From NCBI RefSeq assembly GCF_030704535.1, contig NC_081810.1, positions 23,536,501-23,600,500 of the forward strand: 64,000 nt of DNA, written 5' to 3'. Within the stretch, counting starts at the first letter, position 1, and each line of letters begins with the position of its first letter. The notes under the pieces were generated by a model. It was not told where the DNA came from. It searched no databases and saw only the letters and a program-made list of their open reading frames with translations. Below are positions 11,174 through 21,652 of this stretch, piece after piece. The translations under genes and the position numbers were made by a program. This DNA comes from Vitis vinifera (lineage: Eukaryota > Streptophyta > Magnoliopsida > Vitales > Vitaceae).

Positions 11174-13875
11174 TCACTCCTCCTCTAAATCAACAAAATC
11201 ATCATCATCATCATCATTTCCATCACCACATTTGTAGCCTTCCCCATCTTCTTCATCTGCTGAATCAACCATGTCTCCATCTTCATCTTCATCTATTAGT
11301 GAATAAGAAGGCAAAGTTCTAGAACTTGAAGCTATCCCCCTTGTTGGTGGTATTATGCTTGAGCTTGCTCTAGCTCTAGCTCTAGTATTAAACCTGGCCT
11401 CCTCAGCTCCAGCAACTCCAGCAACATCACCCCATGTCAAATTGTCATCATCAAATACAAAATCATCTTGTGCACCTCCATGAGAATCCTCATCTTCCAT
11501 TCTCCCTATTAACCATTCATTGCTATCATCTATATCTTTCAAGGAAATTGGGTCAATGGTGTTACGTTCATTGTATCTTCTCTTCAAGGCTCGATTATAC
11601 TTGATGTACACCAAATCATTCAAGCGTTGATGATCTAACCTATTTCTCCTCTTGCTATGAATCTGCAAAAATTCATAAGCTCATAAATATATTTTAAAAT
11701 TTTAACTTTTAAGTTACATTCAAGACTCTATTAGACTATTACTTGTAATTATTTTGGATTTGGTCACTCACATTCTCAAAGATGCTCCAATTCCGTTCAC
11801 AACCTGATGCACTGCATGTTAAGTTGAGGACTTTCATTGCAAACTTTTGCAAATTTGGAGCTGAAGCTCCATATGCAACCCACCATTCAGCTGTAGTATA
11901 GATATTAACAATTTAGTGAAACAATTCACCTATTTTAGCAAAAATACAATCTAATCATTTAAATAACTAACCTGGTGCTCTAGTCTTTCTTGTCCTAACA
12001 ACTAACTCATTCCCGAATAGTCCTTGGGCATTTGTGAACAAACTCACTTTGGCCACAACTTTTTCTTGCTTAGCAGGGTCTCTTGTTAGCCTTAAGATGC
12101 ATTTATACAAATCACTCATAATCTCGGCATCATGCTCTATTTCTGGCTTATCATAGAAGAATTCCCGGTTCAAAAAGTACCCTGCTGCATGCAAAGGCCG
12201 ATGAAGCTGAATCTCCCACCTCTTATCAATGATGTTGAAGATTTCTTTGTACTTCTCTTCATTTCCATTAAAACTTCTCACAATTGCATCCTTAGCTCTA
12301 TTCATGGCCTCATAGATGTATCCCATAGGAGCTTTTTTTTCACCATCAACCAAACGAAACACACGAACTAGGGGACCCGAAACCTTTAAGCAAAACACAA
12401 TAGTGTTCCAAAATGAAGGCATTAGAACTATGTTGGCTATAGTTTTCCCCTTCTACTCTTTTGCCCATTTACTATCTGACCAATCTGAGCTTGTAAACAT
12501 CTTCCTCAAATTGTTTTTTTGTTCATGCAATCGCGATAATGTGATGAAAGCAGTTGCAAACCGAGTCTTAGCAGGCCTAAGCAATTCCCTTTGTCCAGTA
12601 AACCGCCTCATCATGTTGAGTAGCCCTGAGCGATTATAAATATACCCATTTAGTGATATAGCCCTCTCCAATGTCCTCTTGATGTTTAGTAGCTTTCCAA
12701 TATCTTCCAACATCAAGTCAAGGCAATGTGCAGCACATGGTGTCCAATACAAATGTGGACGCTTTAATTCTAACAACCTCCCTATATGAAATTGTAGATA
12801 ATAAATTTACATAAGTTCTCAAGATAGATAATTCAAATTTTAAAAGAAAATAAAAATTCAAGAAATAGTATTTATTACCTGCCATCACATAACTTGAGTG
12901 ATTATCTGTTATAACTTGAATAACATTCTCTTCACCAACTTGCTCTACCCATTTGTCAAGTAACTCAAACATCTTTTCTCTCGTCTTAATCATTGAAGAA
13001 GCATCAATGGATTGCATGAACATGGTTCCCTTTGAACAATTAACCAAAAAGTTCACCAAAGTTCTCTCTTTCCTATCGGTCCATCCATCCGACATAAGTG
13101 AACATCCATTTTTCCCCCATTCCACCATATGATCTTTCATCAAATCTTTTGTGAGAGCCAATTCTTTCTTAAGGTTAGTAACTCTTACCTCATGAAAAGT
13201 TGGTCCCTTCATACCCACACCATATTGGCCAATAGCCTCAATCATTGGTTGGAAACTCGGATATGTGACTGCATTAAATGGAATAGCGGCCTCATACATC
13301 CATCTTGTGATAAGCGTGCAAACTCTTTCTCTTGCTTCCTTTTTGTAGGCATCATTGATGGTAGTTTGATTCATCTTTCCACTCCTTTGATTTTGAACAA
13401 CCATCTCTGCATTAGGAGTGAAAAAATGATCCATAGGACCTTTTTGTCTTGGTTTTTTTGAAGAAAACGTCCTACCACCACTTCTTCCTCGGTTACTACC
13501 TCCACTAGAAATGTTGGTGATATTCGTTCTACTATTAATCTCCTCACCCATATCTTCATCTTCCAAACCAAACAAATCTTCATTAACATATTCGCTCCCC
13601 ATATTCATTTGCTCTTTTTGATTTTTCTTGGAAGTCATATACTCTTCCATTTCTTCTCTAACATGTTCCGGACATTTTCTACACTTTTTAGCATTTCTAT
13701 ATCCACCAACAAGATGTTGTTTGTGTCTATAGATGCCTCCTTTGGTTACTTTATCACAAAAAATGCATATGATGGTGTTCAAATCTTTTTCATTAACCAA
13801 ACGACCATATTTCCACCCCGGATCTCTTCTTCCACTTGCACTAGAGTCCACTTGAGTCTCACTCTCATTATCCAT
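11174..13875 (-). pseudogene. hAT transposase (BED finger, DUF659, dimerisation domain), broken by one stop
   Basis: Four exons, 13875-12879, 12781-11972, 11890-11772 and 11662-11174, join in phase with GT-AG introns to 805 codons. Residues 20-65 form a BED-type zinc finger (C37, C40, H51, H54). A DUF659-like block near 200-330 includes LMSDGWTDRKERTLVNF and VIQVITDNHSSYV. The next exon has PHLYWTPCAAHCLDLML. The third exon holds the hAT dimerisation motif LTCSASGCERNWSIFEN. The C terminus is acidic. Codon 443 (12452-12450) is TAG in otherwise continuous coding sequence (SKWAKE, stop, KGKTIANIV), so a full protein would need readthrough. No other stop or frameshift was seen, so decay is slight. 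Confidence 0.88.
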
Positions 13876-14338
13876 CTTGCAAACAAATTATCTATACTCC
13901 ACAATAAAATAATTATAATTAAATTAAGAAAAAAAATTGAAAAAAAAATGCATATCACATTATCAAATGTCACATTAACAACAAATATGCATGAGTGCTT
14001 TTTATTTATTTATTTTTATTTTGTTAAATTTTCATGTCAAAAACTCAAAATATAATATTTATATTTAAAAAAAAAAATTACCAATGAGAGTTATGAGGTA
14101 AGAATGGAAAAAAATGCAGAAAAGTGAAGAAAAAAGAAAAATACCGAGGTCCGGAAGGTACGTGACTATTTCCCCTTTATTTTTCTCCTATTTTCCCCCT
14201 ATTTTTCTTCTTCTTTTTCTTCTTCTTCTTCACTTCTCCAACACGGAAGAGGCTAGGGCAAAAAATGGCAGTGGTCTCGGGTTGAAAAAGAGCAGAAAAT
14301 GGGGCTGGATGGAAGGAGTTTTTATTTTTTAAAGAACA

Positions 14339-14447
14339 GGGTCCAAAACGACGCCGTTTTGAGCACTATGCACAGTGACCAAAACGACGTCGTTTTGGTC
14401 ACTGTTCACTTAAGTGCACAGTGCTCAAACGGCGTCGTTTTGGGCCC
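14339..14447. repeat. 109-bp near-perfect palindrome upstream of the hAT transposase
   Basis: The whole stretch is close to its own reverse complement. Its centre, 14373-14404, is a perfect 32-bp palindrome built on AAAACGACGTCGTTTT. The two arms each carry AAACGRCGYCGTTT again, so three copies of that word occur in 109 bp. It lies about 460 bp upstream of the transposase ATG inside the hAT element. It could extrude as a cruciform or be a promoter or protein-binding site; that is inference. Confidence 0.85.
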
Positions 14448-14507
14448 ATAAAATAAATAAAAAAACTAAAAAAAAACCTAGGGCTACTGCGGTCTCTGCA
14501 ACCCGAC

Positions 14508-14548
14508 TGGAGGAGGAAGAAGAAGAAGAAGAAGAAGAAGAAGAAGAA
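14508..14548. repeat. (GAA)n microsatellite
   Basis: A run of about 12 AGA/GAA triplets lies inside the hAT element between the palindrome and the right terminus. Confidence 0.9.
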
Positions 14549-14744
14549 TGAGAAGGAGGGGCGTACCTGGTCGGGCCGTCGGAGGCGACTCGAGCGACCG
14601 CCTCGCGCCTTGCTGGAGGCAAGTGCCTTGCGCGCCTAAGCGGCGCCTTCGTGAAGGGGCGTCGCCTCTCTTCAGGCGAGGCGCCGAAGGGTGGCGTCGC
14701 GCCGCCCCGAGCCTAGGCGCGCCTTTCAGAACTATGCTAAAGTC

Positions 14745-15357
14745 ATTAGGTCGTTAAGTTGATTTACAAAATAGCTTCTTAGCAAAGTTTATTATTTTGA
14801 TTTAAGTCATTTTAAGGTTAATTTGTAATATTAAGTTGTTTTATCGATATTTGTTTGAAATTTAAGCAAACATGAATTTTAAATAAAGCAAAGTGTGAAA
14901 AAAAAATCTACAAAATTAATTTTTATGTTTGTTCCTATTCTATATAATTATGATAAGAATATTAGAAAACTAATGATTTGAAAAAAAAAAAAGTAGTTTA
15001 ACATATTTTCAAATATCCTAAAACACTAGAATTTATTGCTATAATAAAAAGCTATATAAAGATTAATTGTGTAATTAGTTAAAAAATTGGTAATTAGATA
15101 GAAATTATAGTTTCTACTTATATATTATTGCTAAAAAAATGTTAGAAATTTTCTAAGTTAAGTTTTATTAATTACCTATCGGGTTTTTATGTAATTTATC
15201 TTTGAATTTCCAGATTTATGATTAGAATTTAATGTTCTATTGTTATTATTAACTCATTAATTTTAGATTTTCAAAATGGAAAAGAATATCAAATTCTAAC
15301 TTATTTTCTTTTCTATGTATTGGAATTGTTGATTTTAATAGACATTTAGATGAGTAT
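14745..15357. other. AT-rich spacer between two transposons
   Basis: No open frame, RNA gene or terminal repeat was recognised. It separates the hAT element from the chimeric element by 613 bp. Confidence 0.6.
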
Positions 15358-15362
15358 GAATT

Positions 15363-15660
15363 TGTGGACCCCGCATTTCGGCTCAATGCGTTTCCCACTC
15401 GATGGCGAGCTCGATTTTTATTTGAAAATTTGATTTTTATTGATTATTTGAAAATGACTTGAAGTCGCCACTTATTTTTGTTTTATTTTTAAAGGGTAAA
15501 CAAAATAAGAAAGAAAACCCTAAGTGTGACTCCTTATTTTGGAAAAGGTGATCTACGAAAACCGGATCGGGTTCGGAGGTCAGGTTACTTATCGGGAAGG
15601 TACGGTAAAGACCGTAGCACCCCTCTAAGTCCCTAAATCAGGTCTCTACTAATGAGGTGA
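15363..15660 (-). repeat. LTR/U5-like terminal segment of the chimeric element
   Basis: This segment contains TGTGGACCCCGCATTTCGG, a GTCGCCACTTATTTTT half matched downstream by TAAGTGTGACTCC, and a GGTACGGTAAAGACCGTAGCACC block. From memory this arrangement recurs in LTR-retrotransposon sequence of many dicots. Read on the minus strand it would be the 3' end of the element. Confidence 0.5.
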
Positions 15661-16290
15661 AGCTAACATGGCAATGGATGAATAAATCAATGAATACTCA
15701 GAGCAAAACATGCACATACGAGAGTCAAAAAATGCATATAGACTAATTAGAGTGGGAATGAGTGTGTACCTGTGCAGCGAGCCACTATGCGCTATCAAGA
15801 GGGAGGGTTAGTGCAAAATAAAGAGTATAAACATAACTCACATGTCACAAAATCGAGTACAAAATCATCAAAGGCACGCATGGCACTTCACTCAAAATTC
15901 ATTTTTATTTTAAAGAAAAATTATTTGATGTTGGGCCCCACCAAAGCCCGTTTTATTTTGCATGAATTAATCCCATAAATTCCATTATTCGGAATTACGG
16001 AATTAAATCCATGCTTATTTTAAAACATTTTAAAAAACAAAGAAAATTTGAAAACGGCTTGCCAGAAAGAAAAAGGCAGCCAAGTTTTATTAGAAAATAG
16101 GAGTTGGGATTATTTGAAAAGCTGAATTTGAGAGAATATTTACAAAATAGGATTTGGGGCAATTATCTTAAAAATTAAAAGAGGGGAATAGGAGATAGCA
16201 CATTCCTCAAAGGTAGCCATGCATTGACATACAAGTGAAAAGGTGATGAGGGAAAACCGAGTAAGAATGCAATCTGGAGTGCCACTACAT

Positions 16291-16617
16291 CTACTCTGTC
16301 AACAACTCATCTTCAAATGAATCACATGATCTTGCTATATGGGTTGGCCATCCATGTACTGCACCATCAACTGATCGAAATAATTCCCAAACATCCCTTG
16401 AACACTTCTCTACAGGCTGCATACATCTTCTAAAAGATATCCCTGTGGAGTCCTTCAAATCTTTATTACCCAAATGCTGAGGAGAGCAGAAAATCCTCAT
16501 TGAAGCAAAGCTAGCAATCCCCGCATTCTTTACAATCTGTGCATCCTCATCAAAAAGAGTCTCAAGCCTAAAGAGACATATTGATATCCCCAGCAATGAT
16601 GATGGAACTCTGACCAT
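16291..16617 (-). pseudogene. Unidentified captured coding piece (108 codons)
   Basis: An open frame on the minus strand inside the chimeric element, in the same orientation as the identified fragments. The peptide has protein-like composition (LFDEDAQIVKNAGIASFASM, then CSRDVWELFRSVDGAVHGW) rather than the low-complexity look of random frames. I do not recognise the family. It sits just downstream of the AsnRS fragment and ends with a stop at 16291. It may be another captured host exon or cDNA. Confidence 0.4.
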
Positions 16618-16707
16618 TTGACTGAAGCATCTCTTCAGCAGGACATGTGGTGCAGCAAGTACATTACCAAGATGCTTGAGATGACCCCTCCATCAGAAGT
16701 CAATTTC

Positions 16708-17436
16708 TTATACGTGTCCTTGCCTGCTGGCCAGAATCTGATCATGCTCAGATGCTAAATCAATCCCCCATTCCACTTTATTCTCAAATTTCTTATCTTT
16801 CTTGACTGCTTCCTCCAGAAGTTTGATTGCCTCTGCGTATGAAATTCGCTCAAAGGGCATTGATGCAACCATTCTTAGATGATCAATGGAGCCTTTATCA
16901 AAAATTTTAGCCATGAATTCCATATCATCAATGCAATTGTCAGGTAACCACTGGCAAAGAAATTTCACATAGGCCTTCGCACAATTCATATCATCCTTAA
17001 GATCTGCAAATGCTATTTCAGGCTCCACCATCCAGAATTCTGCCAAATGCCTTGATGTGTGAGAGTGTTCAGCTCGGAAAGTTGGCCCAAATGTATAAAC
17101 ACTGCCAATAGCACATGCATAAGTCTCAACTTGCAGTTGGCCAGAAACATTAAAAAATGCTTGACGGGCAAAGAAATCCTGGGAATAATCAATCTTCCCA
17201 TCTTTTTGAGGGATACCAGGCTTAAGCTTAGATCGCTCTTCCAGCCTTGAGAGATTCTCCTTAGCCTTGTTAAGTTCAGCCACAGATGCGGTGATTTCCC
17301 CCTTACTTGCTTTAGCAGATTTTAGTTGGGCAACAGCCTCTCCTTGCATCAAAAGTCCCACAGCTCTTAAAAGGCATTGAGAGCATAAAGCAGGCTGACC
17401 GAAACCCAGCTCGCGGCTACAAAGACGAGACCCCAT
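16708..17436 (-). pseudogene. Captured fragment of asparaginyl-tRNA synthetase
   Basis: A 242-codon open frame whose body matches the class II catalytic core of plant cytosolic asparaginyl-tRNA synthetase: LKSAKASKGEITASVAEL, LSRLEERSKLKPGIPQKDGK, QAFFNVSGQLQVETYAC, SVYTFGPTFRAEHSHTSRHL and AEFWMVEPEIAFADLKDDMN (motif 2 region), ending near VEWGIDLASEHD. The anticodon-binding N terminus and the motif 3 end are absent, so it cannot be a working synthetase. No intron interrupts about 200 codons, which suggests a spliced mRNA source, although I could not check the intron pattern of the parent gene. The start and last few residues are not from the synthetase. Confidence 0.85.
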
Positions 17437-17705
17437 GCACGAGGATTAGACATGCTCTAGCAAGGTATTTTACACCGAGATTTGCATATTACAGATGTTA
17501 CAACCAGCAACTTTGGAGTGAGAAACTTCTCCTCTGCCCAGGTTGCGGATCCCTTAAGCAAATGCTTCAAGTGGCACTGACGTGATTTATCTCTTGGGTC
17601 AAATCTATGCAGGTTTACAGATGACCTATGATTGCCATCTGGAGGGGTTTCATGATGGAAATAACCACGTAACTGCTGTGTGGAATAAGATAAGAGTCTT
17701 AGGAC

Positions 17706-18170
17706 CTAAGGATGCATTTGGATGGAAAGAAGAAACTCAGCCACAAAGCAGCCTGCAGACCACATATCACTGGCAGTTGTATATTCTGTAGCCCTAAAGA
17801 TCATTTCTGGAGCTCTATGATACCTTGAGCAAATATATGACTTGTTTGGTTCACCTGGCGCCACCTTCTTTGAGCTTCCAAAATCACATATATGCAGCTG
17901 ATGAGTGTGGAGATTGACCCATAAATTTTGAAGCTTGATATCACAATGACAGACCCCAATAGCACTGTGCATGCAGTTAAGTGCATGACAGATCTGGTAT
18001 GCATACAATTGCACTTATATAATGGGCACATGCTGGTCCTTCCTATTGTGATGTCTTGAAACTTGGTATGCAGTTTCAAAGACGCCTTCAAGAGCAAGAT
18101 TTAGGTACACTGCATCTCTTTCATTTCGATTTTCAGTCACATCCTCAACAATTGCTCGTCTGAACATCAA
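17706..18170 (-). pseudogene. Captured fragment of a GSK3/shaggy-like kinase
   Basis: Read on the minus strand, the frame gives AVYLNLALEGVFETAYQVSR, then, across one TAA stop, [60 protein letters not shown] and [19 protein letters not shown]. This is the central part of a plant shaggy-related kinase. The catalytic HRDIKPQN has become HCDIKLQN (catalytic Asp kept, Arg lost), DFG is intact, and the activation-loop Y-I-C-S-R-Y region is recognisable. The stop replaces the Tyr normally before V-K-L-Y. The ATP-binding lobe and C-terminal part are missing, so it is dead. Continuity suggests a cDNA source. Confidence 0.85.
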
Positions 18171-18423
18171 CATCACACGGAAGAACAATAGCAAACTCAG
18201 GCTGTGGCATATTGCTTCCATAATGTTTATTTCCATTGGCAATGTTTACTAGAATTCTAGTGGATTCTTAGACTTCAACTAGCTGTTGGAGTTCTTGGGC
18301 CTTTGGAATTACATGATCCTTCATGTATGCCCAATCAGGCATCTTCCACATGACGAATCCCACTCTGCAAATCTATAGTACCCTGTTGAGCTGGAGGTAC
18401 CAATGAGATTACTATAAAATGGC

Positions 18424-18873
18424 CTATTTAATTCCTTGGCAGATTCCATAGCAATCAGATTTAATCCCTGGGTCTTTGGCAAGTTCAGAAAAGTGGAAGA
18501 CAACATGATAGCAAATTTCCTCATCAGGCTCAACTCCTTCCAGATAGCCTTCCATAGCTTCATCAGGCACAGTGGGCTTGAACTTCAACAGCTTAGCATA
18601 TTCGTTTAAAAGATGAAACATGTAGGCATACACGTTGTCCATCTTCAAGTCCTCTTAGATAAAATCACTGGCTGCCTTTCCCATGGACTGCGCCTTCTGC
18701 TTATGGAGGTTGCCATAGTCAACAGCAAACTTAATTGACTTGCACTCGTCATCCTCCTTTATGGACATTACCGGAACTAAATGTTCCTTGTCTCCACCAG
18801 TGGCTGGAGTTTCTGGAGTGAAAGTGGAAGGTGCCTCAGCATGAGCATTAACATCTGTCTGCTCTGCTGTCAT
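18424..18873 (-). pseudogene. Captured fragment of a rumi/KDEL-type protein O-glucosyltransferase
   Basis: The minus-strand frame reads IKEDDECKSIKFAVDYGN, HKQKAQSMGKAASDFI, then a TAA stop (18656-18654), then EDLKMDNVYAYMFHLLNEYA and KLLKFKPTVPDEA. This matches the C-terminal portion of plant CAP10/DUF821 O-glucosyltransferases (IKFAVDWGN...KAQ.IGKAASDFIQE.LKMDYVYDYMFHLLNEYAKLL, from memory). The stop replaces a Gln by one base change. Both flanks (MTAEQTDVNAHAEAP before, EGYLEGVEPDEEICYHVVF after) are of unknown origin and may be further captured pieces. It cannot encode an active enzyme. Confidence 0.75.
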
Positions 18874-18929
18874 ATGCCCTCTGTTGCCAGTTCAGCAATA
18901 TCGAGGTCAGTCACTTTTGCATTTCATGC

Positions 18930-19466
18930 TTAGAAATGAAAGTGACGAATCCTCCGGACCCTCTGATTGCGGGGCAATGTGGTAGCAAAGCTTGGAGAGC
19001 CATTGATGAAGGGTCTCACGCATGTGTAGGTTGGAGAAGTGATGTGTTCCAAGGTGAGGTAAGGATCTGAGCCTGAAATATCATCATCAATAGCTAAAGT
19101 TCCTATATCCAAAAGTGAGATCTCCTTGGGATGATCAGGTGACAATCTTCTCTTCAAGCCATTAATCTAATCTCCCAATTCTTCATTTGGTCCAACGTCT
19201 CTGCCACCTCAGCATCAAAATCTGCCCAGCTCAATGTACCCGTCATCTGAGCATCTACCTTGCCCAGAATCTGCTCCATTGCCTCCAAGTCCCCACACGC
19301 AGCGGCCAAAATCAGTTATAACAATTGTTTTTGAAGGCCTCACAGAATTTACTCTTAGACCCAATGAGATATCAGCCTCCGCTTGCTTGGGTATCCAGAT
19401 GGCCGAAGCCCATCCGATACATTTCCTTGACCTTGCACTCCCGGCCAGAACTGGTCTTCTCAACAA
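18930..19466 (-). pseudogene. Unidentified coding-like pieces in the chimeric element
   Basis: Two minus-strand frames (19157-18930 and 19466-19215) plus a third frame reading MEQILGKVDAQMTGTLSWAD across 19283-19158 look protein-like, but I recognise no family. They lie upstream of the O-glucosyltransferase fragment in the same orientation. They may be other captured pieces or decayed element coding sequence. Confidence 0.3.
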
Positions 19467-19850
19467 GCAAAGCTATGGCTGCTGCTGGTACCAAACAGGT
19501 TTCAAACAAACTCACTCCCTCTGGACCTCACACAAGTAAGAGAGAGAGATGGGCTATGGAGTAGCTTCCCTGAATATGGCAATCACCCATTCTGAGCAAA
19601 ATATTCAAGCGATTCTATGAGCAAGGCCACGACATCTTCCCAGATTCACAAAATGTGCCCATACAAAAACCACTAGCAGTACTACTAGCCAAGACTCCTC
19701 TCCTTGGGCGTACGAGTGACCACCGAGAATAGAGGGTAAACAACCGCAAGGACCAAAACAGAGTATAAAATGAATCCCCAGAAAACAATGACCCGAGCCC
19801 GTCTTATATTGAAGCCATAGGGCTTATGCATAGGTGGGAAAAGAAACCAG

Positions 19851-19916
19851 ATGAAAACGAGATTTAAACCATATGGGAATGAAATGAAAACGAGATTTAA
19901 ACCATATGGGAATGAG
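19851..19916. repeat. Two tandem copies of a 33-bp unit
   Basis: ATGAAAACGAGATTTAAACC and the following bases recur with a 33-bp period at 19851 and 19884, nearly identical. The repeat lies in the non-coding right part of the chimeric element. Confidence 0.85.
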
Positions 19917-20712
19917 ATTAAAGGATCTCACTCAAACACACAAAAGATATCAAAAGAAGAATTCTCATTTTAAATCAAACCTCACATGAAGAACAGGGAG
20001 CGGATATGTCACAACACAGCCACAGCAACCCAAAAGAAACATTAATGGCAATCAAAATGAGGTCTAGCAAACGTACCTGAGAATGTTCCCTTTCTTTCCT
20101 CTGTTTAAGCTCTTCCTTATCTGGATAACTCTCTCCAGCAGCTATCAAAAACCTCCCTAAAAATATTTCTCTCCCGTTCCCCAAAAAACTCACCTCTCTC
20201 TAGCACCTCTCTCTCTGAAAATATCCCTAACGGCAGCACCCCGAACCACCTCTCCTATTCTCTCTCAATCTGCCTCTCACTAGTTGTCCTCCTCTAACTC
20301 AGACTTTTTCTCTCAAAACTCCCAGCATCCTCTCTCCAGCTTGCTTCATCCGGGATCCCCCTTTCTCTCTGTAACCAGCCTAAGCTTTACTTTCTCCCCC
20401 TTCAAAAATATCTCTAACCGTCCCCATTGCCAAAAATCACCTGCAGCTGCCTAAAATCCCCTCTCCACTACCATGCAGCTGGCAGCAAAAAAAAACATCC
20501 TCTCCTCATACGCTCCTCCCAGCTTGCACTAACGGCCAACAGATTTTCTCAGAATCACCTTTACAGGTGTCAATCCCTGATTGCTCCTCCAACTCCACTA
20601 TTGTGATTCTCTAGCAGCTAGTCAAAATGTGACACGTGGCTTCCCCCAGATGGTGACACCTGGCTAAAAGCAAGCTGCAGAAAATGAGCCCCAAATGGGG
20701 GTCTACAGAATT

Positions 20713-21650
20713 ATATATAGGAGGTGTAGTTATTTTTTTATTTTTTATTAAAAGAGGACAATTTATTTTGGTATTTAATAGACATTTAGATTAGTGGGAC
20801 ATGTTTGAAATTTAAATAAATGAGTTTGGGATAAATTTGAGATTTTTAAAAAAAATTTAGGACAGGTTCGGATATTGCCTTATCTCGCACTGATTATTTA
20901 TAAACTTAATTTAATTTAATTTTTATTTTCCTATTCGTAATATATAGATAATAATAAAAATAATAAACATTTTTCAATAAAATAAGTTATAAAAATTATA
21001 ATAATCTAATCATTTATCACATATATTTATTTTAATATAATTAAAAATAAATAAATAATTTTTAAAAAAGAATAAAAAAATTAAAAAAAAAAGTTAATTT
21101 AGGTCGGGGCGAGACAGGTATGAGAATTTTTCATACCAGCCTTTCTACTACATTAAATATTTTTAATGGGAAGGGAGAATTATTTTGAATAAACGGAACG
21201 AGGTTGGGATGTGGACGATTGTCCTGAATCCACTCTATTGTCATCTATAGACAACAATTGATGAGAAAATTTTTAAATCTAAGTTTTCTTTAAAAATAAT
21301 AGAAAAATGAATAAAAAAAGCTCTAAAAGTATTTTATTTTTTCTTGATAACGATTTTGCTAATTAATAATAAATTTTTATCATATATATAAGGTAATTTG
21401 ATTTGTTTTAAAACAAAAATTATCCACAATTTAAAAAAAAAAAAAAGAATTTGATTTTATTTTGTATAAAAAATTGGTTTTAAGTATTGTAAGAAAGTTG
21501 AAAGAAATATAGAAAAAAAGATTTTTTCCATTAGGATAAAAGTGAAAAGAAAATTACTTTTTCTATTAATACAAACTCGTTTTAAAAAAGTGATAGGTTT
21601 AAAATACAAATAAAAGCTATAAAAATTAAAAGCTGAATCTAAATTAGAAA
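20713..21650. other. AT-rich spacer upstream of the mitochondrial-protein gene
   Basis: No gene was seen. GC-richer words near 20860-20885 and 21105-21140 look like a decayed dispersed repeat, without recognisable ends. Confidence 0.5.
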
Positions 21651-21652
21651 TC

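Larger units (their letters stand above)
10780..14736 (-). mobile_element. hAT-superfamily DNA transposon, 3,957 bp, complete ends
   Basis: The ends are inverted copies: left CATAGTTTTAAAAGGC, right (reverse complement) CATAGTTCTGAAAGGC, 14 of 16 identical. They are flanked by CTAATGTC (10772-10779) and CTAAAGTC (14737-14744), an 8-bp duplication with one mismatch, the length hAT elements make. Subterminal DNA at both ends repeats AAGGCGC/GAGGCGC-type words in an AT-rich setting, typical of transposase-binding arrays. Inside is a four-exon hAT transposase gene on the minus strand and, upstream of it, a 109-bp palindrome. One in-frame stop in the transposase and the mismatch in the duplication suggest an insertion of some age that no longer encodes a full protein. 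Confidence 0.9.
15363..20707 (-). mobile_element. 5,345-bp chimeric element carrying several host gene fragments
   Basis: The exact 5-bp repeat GAATT flanks it (15358-15362 and 20708-20712). It starts TGTGGACCCCGCATTTCGG and ends in the inverted relative GGGGGTCTACA; about 20 of the first 23 bases match when the right end is reverse-complemented and one gap allowed. The left 300 bp resemble a plant LTR/U5-type sequence (GTCGCCACTTA...TAAGTGTGACTCC hairpin halves, then GGTACGGTAAAGACCGTAGCACC). TG...CA ends with a 5-bp duplication suggest an LTR retrotransposon or very long solo LTR, yet I see no second LTR copy. The interior holds decayed coding pieces of at least three unrelated host genes, all minus strand. 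The right 1.1 kb (19600-20707) is pyrimidine-rich and non-coding. Confidence 0.75.

Noticed and set aside
11174-13875. Reading the hAT transposase exons as a domesticated host gene
   Set aside because: It sits within intact element termini and has an in-frame stop, so it is an ordinary transposon gene.
14548-14757. Arg-rich frames in the right end of the hAT element
   Set aside because: They arise from the GC-rich GGCGC subterminal repeats.
15334-20791. An 18-mer, TTTAATAGACATTTAGAT, on both sides of the chimeric element (15334-15351 and 20774-20791)
   Set aside because: It lies at different distances from the two ends (11 versus 66 bp), so it is not the target duplication. It may be chance in AT-rich DNA or an older duplication.
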